Positions 1 to 10,528 of a stretch of DNA of 64,000 nt are shown here, piece by piece. This DNA is from Tetraselmis striata (lineage: Eukaryota; Chlorophyta; Chlorodendrophyceae; Chlorodendrales; Chlorodendraceae), in assembly GCA_006384855.1 (NCBI GenBank), contig VCJN01000222.1:1-64000 (forward strand), read 5' to 3'. The notes beneath the pieces were generated by a model. The model saw nothing but the letters and a program-made list of their open reading frames with translations. It searched no databases and had not been told where the DNA came from. The first letter of the stretch is position 1. Each line of letters begins with the position of its first letter. Made by a program: the position numbers and the translations under genes.

Positions 1-849
1 AACACCGTGGAAATGGTCAGTGTTGTAGAATTACATGCATGACTTCCTAGATTGTAACCTACTTTGTTGCTGCTAGATCTATTCACAGCTTCTAGAGACT
101 GCGTTGTGGGCTATGAAACCTTCTGCCTCATGAGTTGTTGGTTGGGATTCTGCCCTGCATGGCAAGTATCTCCTTCGCCTCGGCAGCGTCACTCTCCTTG
201 CGCGGGCGACATGACGGCGCCGGAATTGCATATATCACCGGTTCCTCGCATCGGCAGAGGTCGGGCAAATCATAACTATAAAACTAAAAACAAATCACTG
301 GGGCGGGAAAACGAAAAACAATATTATATAAAACAATATCTCGGTTGTGAGTATGGGTTTTGGGGGGGGGGGGGGGGGGGGGGGCGTAATTTTTCCAAGC
401 AACCGACGTAACCCCATGGTATCCCATGTGTCGCAAGAATTACCTCATCTTCGACAGCATGCAAGTGCCCGGGCTCGTCGAGACCGTTCTCCAAGCGATC
501 AGCCCGTGCGAGATCGGGAGAGCCGGCGGCGGCCGAACCGGTGTTCACCGCGACACAGGCAGGGCAAGTAGCGCCACGTCGAGCCGGGCCGCCTAGCGGG
601 TAGGTGATCCGCTCACGATGGCGGCGGAGACGAAGAGTTCCGTACGAGCAAGAGGGGAAGGAGTACCGCGCTATCGTGCGGTGCCGGTCAATTTATGTTT
701 TCTCGCTGGGTGGTTCACAGTGAGCTCCTCGACGACCGATGCCGATGACAGGGTTCGCTCCCGCTCGCATGCACGGCGCCGTTTCGGACGACCATGGCGC
801 ACCCGCGCCGATGGATGATGGGCCCTACATCATACGCGCGACGACCAGG
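1..849. other. No gene recognised; G-homopolymer region
   Basis: I see no reading frame here that looks like protein on either strand. A G-run of about 23 bases lies at 361-383. The short open frames that cross it translate as poly-Gly or poly-Pro and are artefacts of the run. The segment 420-830 is GC-rich but shows no recognisable domain. Confidence 0.5.
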
Positions 850-909
850 TAGCGACTAATCCTTACTACTCGTCTAAATCCGTGTTGACCTCGTAAGGAT
901 TAGTCGCTA
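850..909. repeat. Perfect 17-bp inverted repeat (short hairpin)
   Basis: The arm TAGCGACTAATCCTTAC at 850-866 is exactly reverse-complemented at 893-909 with a 26-base spacer. Similar words (GTAGTCGCTAAT... and ...ATCCTTACCTG) recur at about 21,175-21,215, just beyond the split-repeat element, and a related word occurs near 3,610. This could be the terminal repeat of a tiny MITE or a regulatory hairpin. Confidence 0.6.
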
Positions 910-1241
910 TGGATTGCATGCACCATAGCCCGTACATAGGCGCCTGCGAGTTGGGGAGTTATGCGAGTGGCGGGATCTGGACAAATGTGTTGAAGCTATG
1001 GTACGGGTTGTTCATCCCGCTCCGCCGGCCTAGCCGCGACACATCATGTAAAGTACTGCTCGCTGGCTCTGGCCGGCGGCGAGTTCTTTGGAGTGTACGT
1101 CCGGGTTCTTTGGGGGGTCAAAACGCCGGGCTACGCCGTAGCCCGGCGGATTCGGCCGCCGGCTGTGTACGGGACAGGAGGTTATGGGCCCCGGTATGCC
1201 GTTCTCGGGGTTCTCAAGAATTGAGGTGAGGGAATATGTAT

Positions 1242-1245
<4 letters not shown>

Positions 1246-1317
<72 letters not shown>

Positions 1318-1372
1318 GATATGTATGTATATGTACATACATACATACACATATATGTATACATACATATTA
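1246..1372. repeat. Compound (AT)n-(GT)n-(GTAT)n microsatellite
   Basis: A run of AT dinucleotides passes into GT dinucleotides and then GTAT/CATA tetranucleotides. The open frames across it (poly Tyr-Ile, poly Thr-His) are low-complexity artefacts. Confidence 0.9.
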
Positions 1373-1714
1373 TATAACATAAATGCATATATATCAACTT
1401 AGTATTCGAATACAGATAATCACAGATTCCGGGTCTCACATGATGAATGTGATGTAATCTAATCGAATACGGGCTTGACAGTGTCCTGTGATACTGTGGC
1501 CAACTAGCAGTGCCAACCGTTACAGCTATGGTACCTTTCAGGGGATGGAATGTCGGAGACATGCTCACTATATATACGATGCACTCTCGCACTGTCACCC
1601 ACGGATCCTCCACGCTTTTAATCGAGGGCGGCTATCAAACCTACTACTTGCAACAGTGTTATATATTCTTACATACGTGCTTTGACATAGGCGCCCTGAA
1701 AGCAGTATAGAATA

Positions 1715-1727
1715 TCTGCAACAGTGT
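1715..1727. repeat. Target-site duplication of the LINE, copy next to the poly(A) tail
   Basis: TCTGCAACAGTGT lies directly against the T-run that is the LINE poly(A) tail on the other strand. The partner copy is at 2311-2323. Confidence 0.75.
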
Positions 1728-2310
1728 TTTTTTTTTTTTTTTAATTACATAAGGGCTTTCACAAAAGCGCACTACAAACAGAACTAACGTCAACTGTGAA
1801 AGGTTGCCAGCAAAAGAGAGACATGAGCATGAAACCAAGGTCGAGCAGGAGGACATGGAGCCAAGAACCAAGAAGGAGCCAAGGGAACCACGAAATCACT
1901 TAGCTGCCAGGGACCAAAGGGACCCCCGCCCCGGGGTAAGCTATCAGCCGCGGCGAGGACGCTTGCAGCCAATGACCCGGGTCATAGCAACACATGCCGA
2001 CGAGCGACGCGACGCAGGCGCAGGAGTACCATCACGTGCCGCACGCGCGGACGCGACCCCGCCAAGAACGTTGTCTGCATGTGCCATGTTGATGAGCAAG
2101 GAGAAACGGCGGCGCCACGCAGACAAGAGCTGGCCGATTTTTTGGCCAGTGTGTGTGTGGCTAGCTTTCGCGAGCTCCACCAAGAAAGCCTCGGCATGCG
2201 GGGCCAGCGAGCCGAACTCGGAAACGGCGAATGGAACAAAACGAAGCATGCCGGCGGCGTTTCGGACACCCTCGTCATACTTCTGGATTTCTGCAACGAT
2301 TTCGTCAACT
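1728..2310 (-). mobile_element. 5'-truncated LINE (non-LTR retrotransposon) insertion
   Basis: Read on the minus strand this 583-bp segment has the anatomy of a retroposed LINE 3' end: the C-terminal part of a reverse-transcriptase-type ORF (2310 down to 1944), about 200 bp of 3' untranslated sequence, then a poly(A) tail seen as the T-run at 1728-1742. It is bracketed by a 13-bp direct repeat, TCTGCAACAGTGT, at 1715-1727 and 2311-2323, as expected for a target-site duplication. The ORF starts abruptly at the duplication, so the copy is 5'-truncated and dead. The structure is seen directly; the LINE assignment rests on tail, duplication and the C-terminal sequence together. Confidence 0.75.
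1944..2310 (-). pseudogene. C-terminal fragment of LINE reverse transcriptase
   Basis: The open minus-strand frame contains a segment around 'LRFVPFAVSEFGSLAPHA' followed by a Trp-Arg-Arg-Arg motif ('LSAWRRRFSLLINMAHAD'). In many retroelement reverse-transcriptase ORFs similar text follows the palm domain. There is no YADD box or other catalytic motif because the 5' part was never copied. The frame stops at 1944-1946. A search of this segment against algal LINE proteins would settle the clade. Confidence 0.55.
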
Positions 2311-2323
2311 TCTGCAACAGTGT
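2311..2323. repeat. Target-site duplication of the LINE, copy at the truncated 5' end
   Basis: TCTGCAACAGTGT is identical to 1715-1727 and abuts the first LINE-derived codon on the minus strand. Confidence 0.75.
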
Positions 2324-2369
2324 AGTATCGGTAATAGTAGTCCCGGGACGGGTAAGGATTTACCAGTGC

Positions 2370-2778
2370 GTTTTGCAGCTAGCTCATGTAGCTCGCTATC
2401 GAACATATGTTGGTGGAGTGCCCGCGGTGGGGGTATCACCGTCATAATTTTGGGTTGTTAGTTCCGGAGTTCAGGGATTTTATTAGTAGTCAGGTTAGTG
2501 CGTCAACGCCTGAGGACTTAACTGCCTTTATTTTGGGCGGGGTCCCCCCCTCCCTTCACGGCGCCCTGGATTTTACTGGGAACGGGAAATTTTTCCAGCT
2601 ATGGCGTCGGGCCCTCCCTCACATTGCTTTTTTTGTTGCACATGTATCGCACTCCCGAAATGCTTTGCTCCGCGGGTTGGGCTTGCCCCAACTCGCATTA
2701 CTCGAATGGGCCGACGCCCAAACGGGTAGGGCGGACCTTTCGTGGTCAGTGCCGGGTATTTTGATGGCAGTGTTTTAG
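2370..2778 (+). pseudogene. Retroelement RT C-terminal zinc-knuckle remnant
   Basis: The plus frame reads 'AIEHMLVECPRWGYHRHNF', the pattern of the His-Cys pair (E-H-x-L-x-x-C-P) in the degenerate zinc knuckle at the C-terminus of many non-LTR reverse transcriptases. It then stays open for about 110 codons to a TAG at 2776-2778. Just upstream, in frame, two TAG codons interrupt the place where the first knuckle Cys pair would sit, and a TAA lies further up. It is therefore a decayed 3' end of an element on the opposite strand from the 1.7-2.3 kb LINE. Confidence 0.45.
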
Positions 2779-4628
2779 ACGGTGATCCAACAGTGTTGGA
2801 AATTTCGTCACTGGCCTTTAATTAGTCTTGCGAAATGCTTCGGCAATTTGCTTGATGACTATAACGGAGCGTCGCCTACCCAGGGCTTTCCGTAACTGGA
2901 TTGCTGCCTAAACGGCCGTCGTAGAGACGCTGCAAGGGTTTCACTGGTGCCAGTCCTGTCCCGGGGACGAAAAAAAAAAGCTCATGTAGCGACAAAATAT
3001 TGGGATTATATCATGACTAAGCGGCGCTTCGCGCCGGGGATTTGTGGAGGTGCCCCTACCTCTTGGGTTGAGCGTGGTGCGGCCGTGCGGGATACGGGCC
3101 GCTTTTAGCCGGCTTGTACAGTAGTGTTGATCCTGTAAAACTGTTGTTTCCGGGTAATAATGCTTTTAGTGTTAGATAGATTTGTCAGTAATTTATTTTT
3201 CAAAAGAGACGTATTAATTTATTTTGTAAAACAGATTAAATCTGCAAGCCGCGTAAAAGCGGGCCGCTGACTACTGGTGTGCATTACAAAAAGGCCGGTA
3301 CCCAACCCACCGCTAAAAGTTGTACTACCCAAAAAAAAAAAACAGCACTGCAAGATCAGCAATACAGTACAAGCCGCCTACAGGCGGCCCGCATCCCGCA
3401 CGAGGCCGCGCAGGTCGGGCCGGTCGTCAGGTCTACGGGGCGGGCACGCCGCGAATCGCCACGCCCGCCGCCTGTACCGGCACCGGACGCCGGACGCCAC
3501 CGCTCGACCGTCGCCCGTCCGTCGACGGACGCCGGGCCCCGGGTCGGCGGACTGCCCCCGCACCGCGGCGACCCCTTTTTACAGCACCATACTTGGACTA
3601 CCGTGTGTAGGTAAGGAATAGTCGCTGAATATAGTCTCGAATGCTGATTCAGCAATAAAAACGCGCTGCGGTACCGCGTTATTTTGGCGTTTTAGACGAA
3701 TACATGACGTGCCTGAGCTAGAATACACGCGCATCCATTCAGAATCTTGCCGTCTTCGGAGGTGTGCCTAGAAATCAAACGAGCACAGATCGAACATATG
3801 ACGGTTCATACGCGAAGACGCAGCACAGGAGGACGGACGGACGGAGGACGGACGCCTAAAAATCCGTGATAAAACCGTATTGTAACCGGTATTAATTCTC
3901 ACGTATTCCAGGCGATTTCGGACGCGGCTCTCCTTTTCCTCCGCTCAACCCAAGAGGTAGGGGAATTACCAGTCTGCCAGCTTTTAGGCGGCTTGCTGTG
4001 TTGATTTTCTAATTCTGGGGAACTGTCCTTTTTGTAATTCACACCAGTCTGCCAGCACCGCGTACCTGTCGAGGTATGTGCTGGGTAGCCGGATAGGTAG
4101 ATTTTTCATGAACACTCGTATGCCGAAATAGACAGGTAATTAGATCCACCTTGTACGGATAGAAGCGACAACAGTACAGTATGCGACGAGAAACCGTAGC
4201 CAGTAGCTGTCCGCGTCGTCGGTGTGCGCATATAGCGACTGGATCAGCGATATAATTTGTTAAAAGCGTACTAGGTCGGTACGAGTCGCGACTACAGTGC
4301 AGTATCACTGTCCTGGCACGCGCATATCAGCACGCGTATATCAGCACGCGTGTCTGCTACCCTTACCTGTCCAGTAGTAGATCGTTTTTAAATTAGTTTA
4401 TACAGGGTTTATTATCACCCGAACTTTTTTAACTTCTTCAAGTAATTTAGAAAGCAACCCGTACTGATTTTATGATTTATATAAGAAAATAATAGCGCGC
4501 TTTACAGCAGTACATAGGTAAGGAAATAGGGATTAGGAGTGCCACGCACCAGCACGTACAGCCTGTTCGGTATTATCTGGAGTGACTTTCAGTCGTGAAT
4601 TTCAGTCTTCGTTGTGTATAACGCTGTC
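2779..4628. other. Gene-free repeat-rich stretch
   Basis: No convincing coding frame. It contains an A-run at 3331-3343, a GC-rich block at 3390-3570 that is open in several frames on both strands (a base-composition effect), GGAC-rich simple repeats at 3826-3860, and small CACGCGTATATCAG direct repeats at 4318-4350. Confidence 0.5.
2893..2975 (-). repeat. Dispersed repeat, inverted relative to the copies at 25.4 and 57.9 kb
   Basis: The reverse complement of this segment matches 57,848-57,925 almost base for base over about 73 positions, apart from a 3-base indel, and more loosely 25,371-25,485. Shared core words are CAGGACTGGCACCAGTG and GGCCGTTTAGGCAGCAATCC. Confidence 0.65.
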
Positions 4629-6035
4629 ATGATCTGAACTAGCCTATGGGGTTTCCTCCCTTCCTTAACCGCTTTTCCGGCTACCGGTGCTGCTAAGTGC
4701 TACGGGCTACTAGTTCATCCGTCGTTGCGCCCCTATAGGTGCATCGCGAGTAGACATGAAAACAACCATAACATCACAGCATGTCATCTTTCAGCTTCGC
4801 TGTGTCACACACAGCGATTAACTGACTCGTAACATGTCGCAAGCAAGGTCACAAGTCGTTTCAAATCCATACCCGACGCACCATCCGTGTGTTTAATTCT
4901 CATCCGTACGTCCGTGCGTCACCATGCATGCCAGATGGACGAGAAGAACCCGTCGCCGAGCCGACGCTCGAATCGTTGCAAGTATACATGCGTGACCGGT
5001 CTACATTGTAGCGCGAGCTCTCATCGCATTCGGCCCAATTGACGGCTCATGAGCGTGTTGTTGATGGAGGCGGGGCACATGGCTATGGTTCCGGGCAGCG
5101 CGTAGCGGGACAGCCGACAAGCACATGGGCAAGTCGCAGAGCGCCCCGACTTGCTAAAGCTAGCCTAGAGCGCGGCCGTATCGGAGCAAAATCCGCGAGT
5201 GGCGAGGACGTTCGACCGGTCAGCCGAGTGCCTGGGCTTTTTCCTTATTTGCGTACCACCTGACGAACGACTACCTCAAGCAGGTTGACCGGCGTTTGCC
5301 GGCCTATGAGGAGTATATTTGGATGACGTGTTTTGGCGCCCACATATATAAGTGTTACTCTTTTCGTGGCCCTCGACGAGCTGCTACCTTTCACCCCTGC
5401 TACCAATCAATACTTCACCCCCTCTCACGCGCGCACCCGGAATCACGCCGAGGCCATCGATACGGTGTTTCGCTTTCGTCTAGCCTTCCCGAAGAGGCTT
5501 AACGAGATCAAGCGTGTACACGGTGACCAAGGTGTGCTAAACGTAATGAGGGCTCAGCATTTTCAGCCCGCAGCCGAGCATTTTGGCTCTGAGATGTTTG
5601 GAGACCTGATGAAGGACTTCAAGCGTCGGGTCTTCGATGCGACGGTCGCGAGCAGCGCGAAGGCAACCGCCACCGCGCGGGTGGCAGCGGCGCTCGCTGG
5701 ACGCATGTGTGGACGTGGTGGCGGTCGCGAGCGATCATGGCCGCGAATAAGGTGAGCACGAGTGACGGCGTGGGGCGCCTTTCGTCGGAGCTGTTGGCGC
5801 CTTGCGAGGTCACCTTTCGGCTACCACCGCACAGCGAACCGTTGCAGCTCATTGGGCGCCATGCTTATGAGCGCCATGTGTCCGGACCGGACCCCCTACT
5901 CTACAGACTTCTTTTAGACCTTCCTCGGTGCGGCGGTTCTTACAACCACAGCCGAGTGCGGCTCAACCATCCGCACACGTGCAAATGGCGGCTCAACAAT
6001 CCGCATGTTAGGGTTACCACCATATCCCTACATGT
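4629..6035 (+). mobile_element. Truncated, diverged copy of the split-repeat YR element
   Basis: This copy follows the 17.9-21.1 kb element collinearly: the A-type terminal repeat (4629 to about 4820), the leader, a first frame (from about 4924) containing 'VRPVSRVPGLFP', a second Gag-like frame with 'AEAIDTVFRFRLAF' and 'NEIKRVHGDQGVL' (to about 5755), a Gly/Arg-rich tail, and the linker with ATCCGCACACGTGCA. Homology stops near 6030 inside the linker, so the recombinase half is missing. Indels move the frame at least twice. As in the intact copy, no reverse transcriptase lies between the Gag-like frame and the linker. Confidence 0.8.
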
Positions 6036-6262
6036 ATACTCATACCTATACCGTTACTACTGATCTGCTTATTATTCTCGCACGCCACCTACCAGTACAT
6101 ATCGCACGATAGCTCGTACATATATGTACGAGGCCGCACCATATCATCGCAAGCCGCATCAGGAATGCCGCATCAGTAATGCCGCAGTAATACCGCAATG
6201 CCGCAGCAATAGCGTGGCAATGCTGCAGCGATGGCCGATGACCTATAAAGACTATAAATGCC
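6036..6262. other. Spacer with GCCGCA repeats
   Basis: A short spacer between two element remnants. Degenerate GCCGCAT/GCCGCAGTAAT words repeat at about 6150-6215. No gene seen. Confidence 0.5.
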
Positions 6263-6431
6263 GTGTACGCCCTGGTACACTGTAACAATTCCTTCGTTGC
6301 AAAGCTTCACCTTGCCTACGCTAAATCCGCTCGCCTAAAGCTTACACTGGTTTCGCCGAGCTCTTGTTTAGACCCCCGGCACGCTTCCACCCCGTATGCC
6401 ATCACCCGACGCGCCGCCGCCGTTGCTACCA

Positions 6432-7511
6432 TGGCCGACCACGCTGCTATCGCCGCCGCCGCCGCTAGCGGCCAAGACGCCATGGAGATCGACACCCGCG
6501 TCATCCAAGTGGAGATGGCTAAGGCTAAGACCCCCGTCCCGTCAACGGACGTCATCAACGCATCGCGCATCCTCGGTGACCGCCGCGAAGTTCGCCAGCT
6601 CATCGCGTGCTTCACAGAACTCAAGGAGCTCATCGCCGGTATCTATTGGACCTATGCTTTGGAGGCATGTATCCTACGTCAGTTCCCTCCGGAGTCGGAC
6701 GCCAGAATGGCATGTCGCAGTCTACCGACAGACAAGCCCCCCCCCCCCCCCCCCCCCCGCCCGTGTCTCGCGACGTCGCACCCGGTGTCAGTCGTGTCGC
6801 CACCGTCTTCGCCGACATTAACGACTTTCAGTCTAAGCTTGTCGCATGCTTCCACTCCAACTCCAACTTGCCCGGCGTAATCATGCGCTACGCCTTGGCC
6901 TGCGTATCGCCCCAAACCATCCCCACCTGCCGGGCAACGCCTTCAAGCTCGCCCATCACTTGTGGCGCACGTTCGACCAGCTCTCGTCACACCTCCGGTA
7001 CGACGAATTCACCGTCGTCGGCGTCATCCAAGCATGCTTCCCCAACTCGGCTCATGTCGCCCTCGAGGCTGGCCGGCCATCGCGCCAACAAGCCGATCGA
7101 CTCATGCTCTACCATTTGCCGCCACCTGCTTGAGGCCATCGACCTCGAGTTCACCGCCGCCACCTCTGGCAAGCGCAAGCATGCTGCCGACCCGCCTCGC
7201 AGGCAAGTGTACCCGTCCAGGTGCCGGCCCGTTTCCCCCCACCGGCCCTCATCCCTTGCTCCCCCCCTTCAACCACTTCCGCTGCCACACCCAAACCCCC
7301 ACATGCTCCCCCCGCCCCCCTCCTCGCCGATCTAGCTATGACCGTTGTGAAGGCAATTAAGTGCAATGGCCGTGACCAAATGGGCCACTCTATCATGAAA
7401 TGCTCATTGACGAGCGAGGCTGACAAGCAAGCATGGCGCCAGACAGTGGCTGCCAAGGAGGCAGTTAAATGTATCATAAAACTCTACTTGAAACGCCCTT
7501 ATAGTCAGTGA
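6432..7511 (+). pseudogene. Decayed Gag-like ORF with a damaged zinc knuckle
   Basis: Starting from the ATG at 6432, stretches of protein-like sequence run across three frames. An Ala-rich N-terminus reaches 'IACFTELKELIAGIYW' (to about 6730), a C-run (about 6738-6758) then shifts the frame, and the text resumes at 'FKLAHHLWRTFDQLSSHLRY' (about 6940-7010). It passes through a Pro-rich linker to 'KCNGRDQMGHSIMKC' (about 7354-7400). The last piece is a retroviral-type CCHC knuckle (C-x2-C-x4-H-x4-C) in which Arg stands at the second Cys, one base change from TGT. The frame ends at 7509-7511. No protease, RT or integrase was recognised downstream. Confidence 0.45.
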
Positions 7512-9219
7512 CGGTTTGGGGGAAGTATAGATTCGATTCGAATTGTAAATCAATCGACAATCTTTCGCAATGGCCGAGTCTATCCCCTATTCCCGAGATA
7601 ATGCCTATTGGCGTGCCCCTTGTGAACGAGCGAACTCCCGAGACGAGCGCGGCCGAGCCGCGCGTGCCGGTGTGTGCGCATGACGGGGCCTCCTCTTTAG
7701 GCCCGTTGCGAGTCGACACACTCGTTGCCTTCGCGCGAGCTGCGCCGGTTCTTGCTAGCATCTGCCGACTTATTTGCCACCCCGGCGGACACGGCCACCG
7801 CCAAATTATCCGCGAGTGAAAAATGCGTTGCTGTTCGGAAGTTTTACCAACGCCTCCCCGGCACTGGCAATAAAACCAAGCATGGCCGACCACATGGATG
7901 TCCATCTGATTCTACTGCCTTTGATTGTGATGAACTTTCGTCCCGCCTTAATTATAATTATGCCCCGGTCACTCTTGATGCTTGTGCATTTGACGCGGTC
8001 TGTCCGATTTTTTGTTCACGCGATAACCCGTTTACTTACAAGGAATGATCGCCTCAGTCCCGCCCGCAGCTTGCCCTCTGTAGCCGTTCGCGGCTTTGCG
8101 TACTCCACCGGCGGCATGCGCGGCCACTTGTTCACATCCGTTTGGAAGTCCCGCGGTCAATCCCACTGCCTTGACTGTGAGAAGCGTGATTACATTGAAT
8201 ACCAGTTTCATGGTGTACAACCTAGTCCAGATCCCATACATTACTGCGCACGGAGAGAGTGAGGGGCATGGAGGAAATTAAAATTAAAATTGAATTACAA
8301 CGTGCTAATCCGCCGCTCTCCGCTGCCCGGACTGAGTTGCTCTTAGAACCTGCTATCTCTAGCCATGGTAGGGACACACATGTGTATTACAGCTCCGGCT
8401 ACCGACCTTTCTCTTCTGTTTCCATCCCCGCCTCCTTCCGTTGCAGCCTTGGACTGCCCCGCATGTCTACTATCACCGGCTTCGCGGCTTCTCCGTCTTC
8501 CGCGCCCAGCTCGGCATAGAGCCCCATGCAGTCCGCTGGTTGTTGGTCCGCTAGTCGCAACATCGACCCGCTATTCAGGTAGGCGTCGAACTAGGGCGGT
8601 GCCATGTTACCGTTCATTCCGACTAAGGCATAGGTGTCCCGCTGAGGAATCCTAGATGGCAGCCGGGGCGTCCCGCCCGCTCTAGGTATCGTACGAGGGT
8701 CCCCATCCCGAAGCGGGCGCCATCGCGGCCGTTGTTAGATGGGGGAGTTGTTAGTTGGGGGGTGTGCTGCTTGTGTCGGTGTCGGCGAGCAGAGAGCACG
8801 GAGTGCTCGACGAGTGGTGGTTGTAGGTGGGAGCATGCGGGCATGTTCTCGCGGGTTCGAGAGGCCCAAGAGGGCGGTTATGTCGGCGTCGGAGGGTTGG
8901 TACGGTAGCTAGGGGTTTGTGCGGTGGTGGTGGGTGGGGGGGGGGGGGGGGAGAGGTAGGTTGGGGGGGAGGGGACAATAACGTCCCGCCCCAGCGTAGA
9001 TTTAGCCTCGTTTCCATAGATCGCTACTTCCTACCTTCTCGCCCCTCCTAGTTGGCCGCCTGGCACGCTACCTTTGGCGTGCGGCGACGGAAACATGGAT
9101 GGGGACGAGACATAACGCCGTGGTGGGCCCGGGATATTGAAGGGCGTGCTCAGGTTATTGGACGATGTTGGCCATCTTCTACCTCCAAGCGAGGTTGAGT
9201 CGCTCAAGCAAAAAGCCGT
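7512..9219. other. Degenerate sequence after the Gag-like remnant
   Basis: Short protein-like patches occur (for example 7560-7720 and 7880-8045 on the plus strand), but each is broken by stops or frame changes and none carries a motif I recognise. 8,740-8,990 is strongly G-rich with a G-run near 8937-8952. This is probably the decayed continuation of the upstream element. Confidence 0.4.
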
Positions 9220-10288
9220 GTGAGACGATGTGGCAGCAGCGGGTTGCCTACAGGTTCATGCAATATCACCAAGCCTCGTCCTGAGGAAAGTAACGTGCTG
9301 CCTATGCGGTCAGGTAAATGTGCCTTTGATTCGCGCACAGTTTCCGTGCACACAAACTCGAGTAAAGGGTGGCACAAGCTCCCGGGGCAAGCTCGTGTTG
9401 GCAGTCCTTCTCAGACGACGAAGCAAACCAACCCTACACCTGCCCCTACTCGGCCAACACCGAGGCATACCGCCGTGGGGGCGTGGGAATGGAGGCCGAC
9501 ACGAGCTCGCGTGGAAAGTGCGTTATTGAGTCCGTCCACGACGAGTGACGAGGTACCTACCCCCACACCCACACCCGGCTATGCACGGCAGAAGCGCTTC
9601 CGGTATACCTAGACGTGCCTTATTGGTGAGGCCTTCACGTTCCCCAAGGAGGAGGATGATGCAAGGGAAGCCGTATAGTGGCTGCCCGACGTGTGATAAT
9701 TTCGACGACGAGATTGCCACTTGACAAAGACCGACGCGAGCTCGCGTGGGGAGCGCGTGTTAGAATCCGTTTGTGACGACAAGGTACCTGCACCTACACC
9801 TACACCCGACTCGGTACGGCCCCTATCCCAATGCCAACTTGTATAACAACGGCACGGAGGTTGCGAGTGTTACAAAGAAGCCGTGACATAATATACCGCC
9901 GATGTTTGGTCGGATATTTGCTCCCGGGATTCCACATGCGTAGTTCCCTTCGCAGGGGGTGCCACTCCTATCACCGGGCGGGTCGCCTCCAAAGATGGAG
10001 TGCCAATATGCGACTTCAAGGCTTTTTCGAGGTACAGCAACGGCAGCAATCCTATCGTTTGGGAAACGTTATGAAGGTCCAGCACCGACGTGGCGAGATT
10101 GCGGAAGCTCTCCGAAGATCTAGGCGATCAAAAAATGCCAGCGGACCGACCCTGCCACGCTATCCTTCCCTTCAGCGTCAACCCGACGATTTCGTTCGCG
10201 GTCAGGGGCGTGGACGAGGCCGTGACAAAAAAAGGCCCTCGCAAAGGTCAACGGGGACGAGGCAGAGGTACAGGGCGCGGTAATACAT
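9220..10288 (+). pseudogene. Decayed ORF with an RG-rich basic tail
   Basis: Two pieces can be read. At 9220-9612 a Thr/Pro-rich frame ends in a PTPTPTPG stretch; a degenerate second copy of about 90 bp of it lies at about 9726-9815. At about 9900-10,288 a frame with one in-frame TGA (about 10,071) carries 'ARLRKLSEDLGDQK', 'NPTISFAVRGVDEAV' and a C-terminal 'RGRGRGTGRGNT', then TGA. A basic RG tail suggests a nucleic-acid-binding Gag-like protein. The family was not recognised. Confidence 0.35.
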
Positions 10289-10528
10289 GATGACATGACC
10301 CCCTCCTCCAAAAATCAAATTACAACACCCCCTTTAGGGTTACTTAAGTCAACAATCCTGAAATAGCATTGTGGACTATATATTATACAAAACCAATCGG
10401 ATCGTAACCGTTGATGTCGATAACCGCAATTTCGGTGCTCCCGCGGTCGGAGCAGCGGGGCGGCAACGGCGCGCGGCCGGGGCAGCGGCGCGGTAGGGTC
10501 AGCGATATAAGACTGCTACATACAAAAT

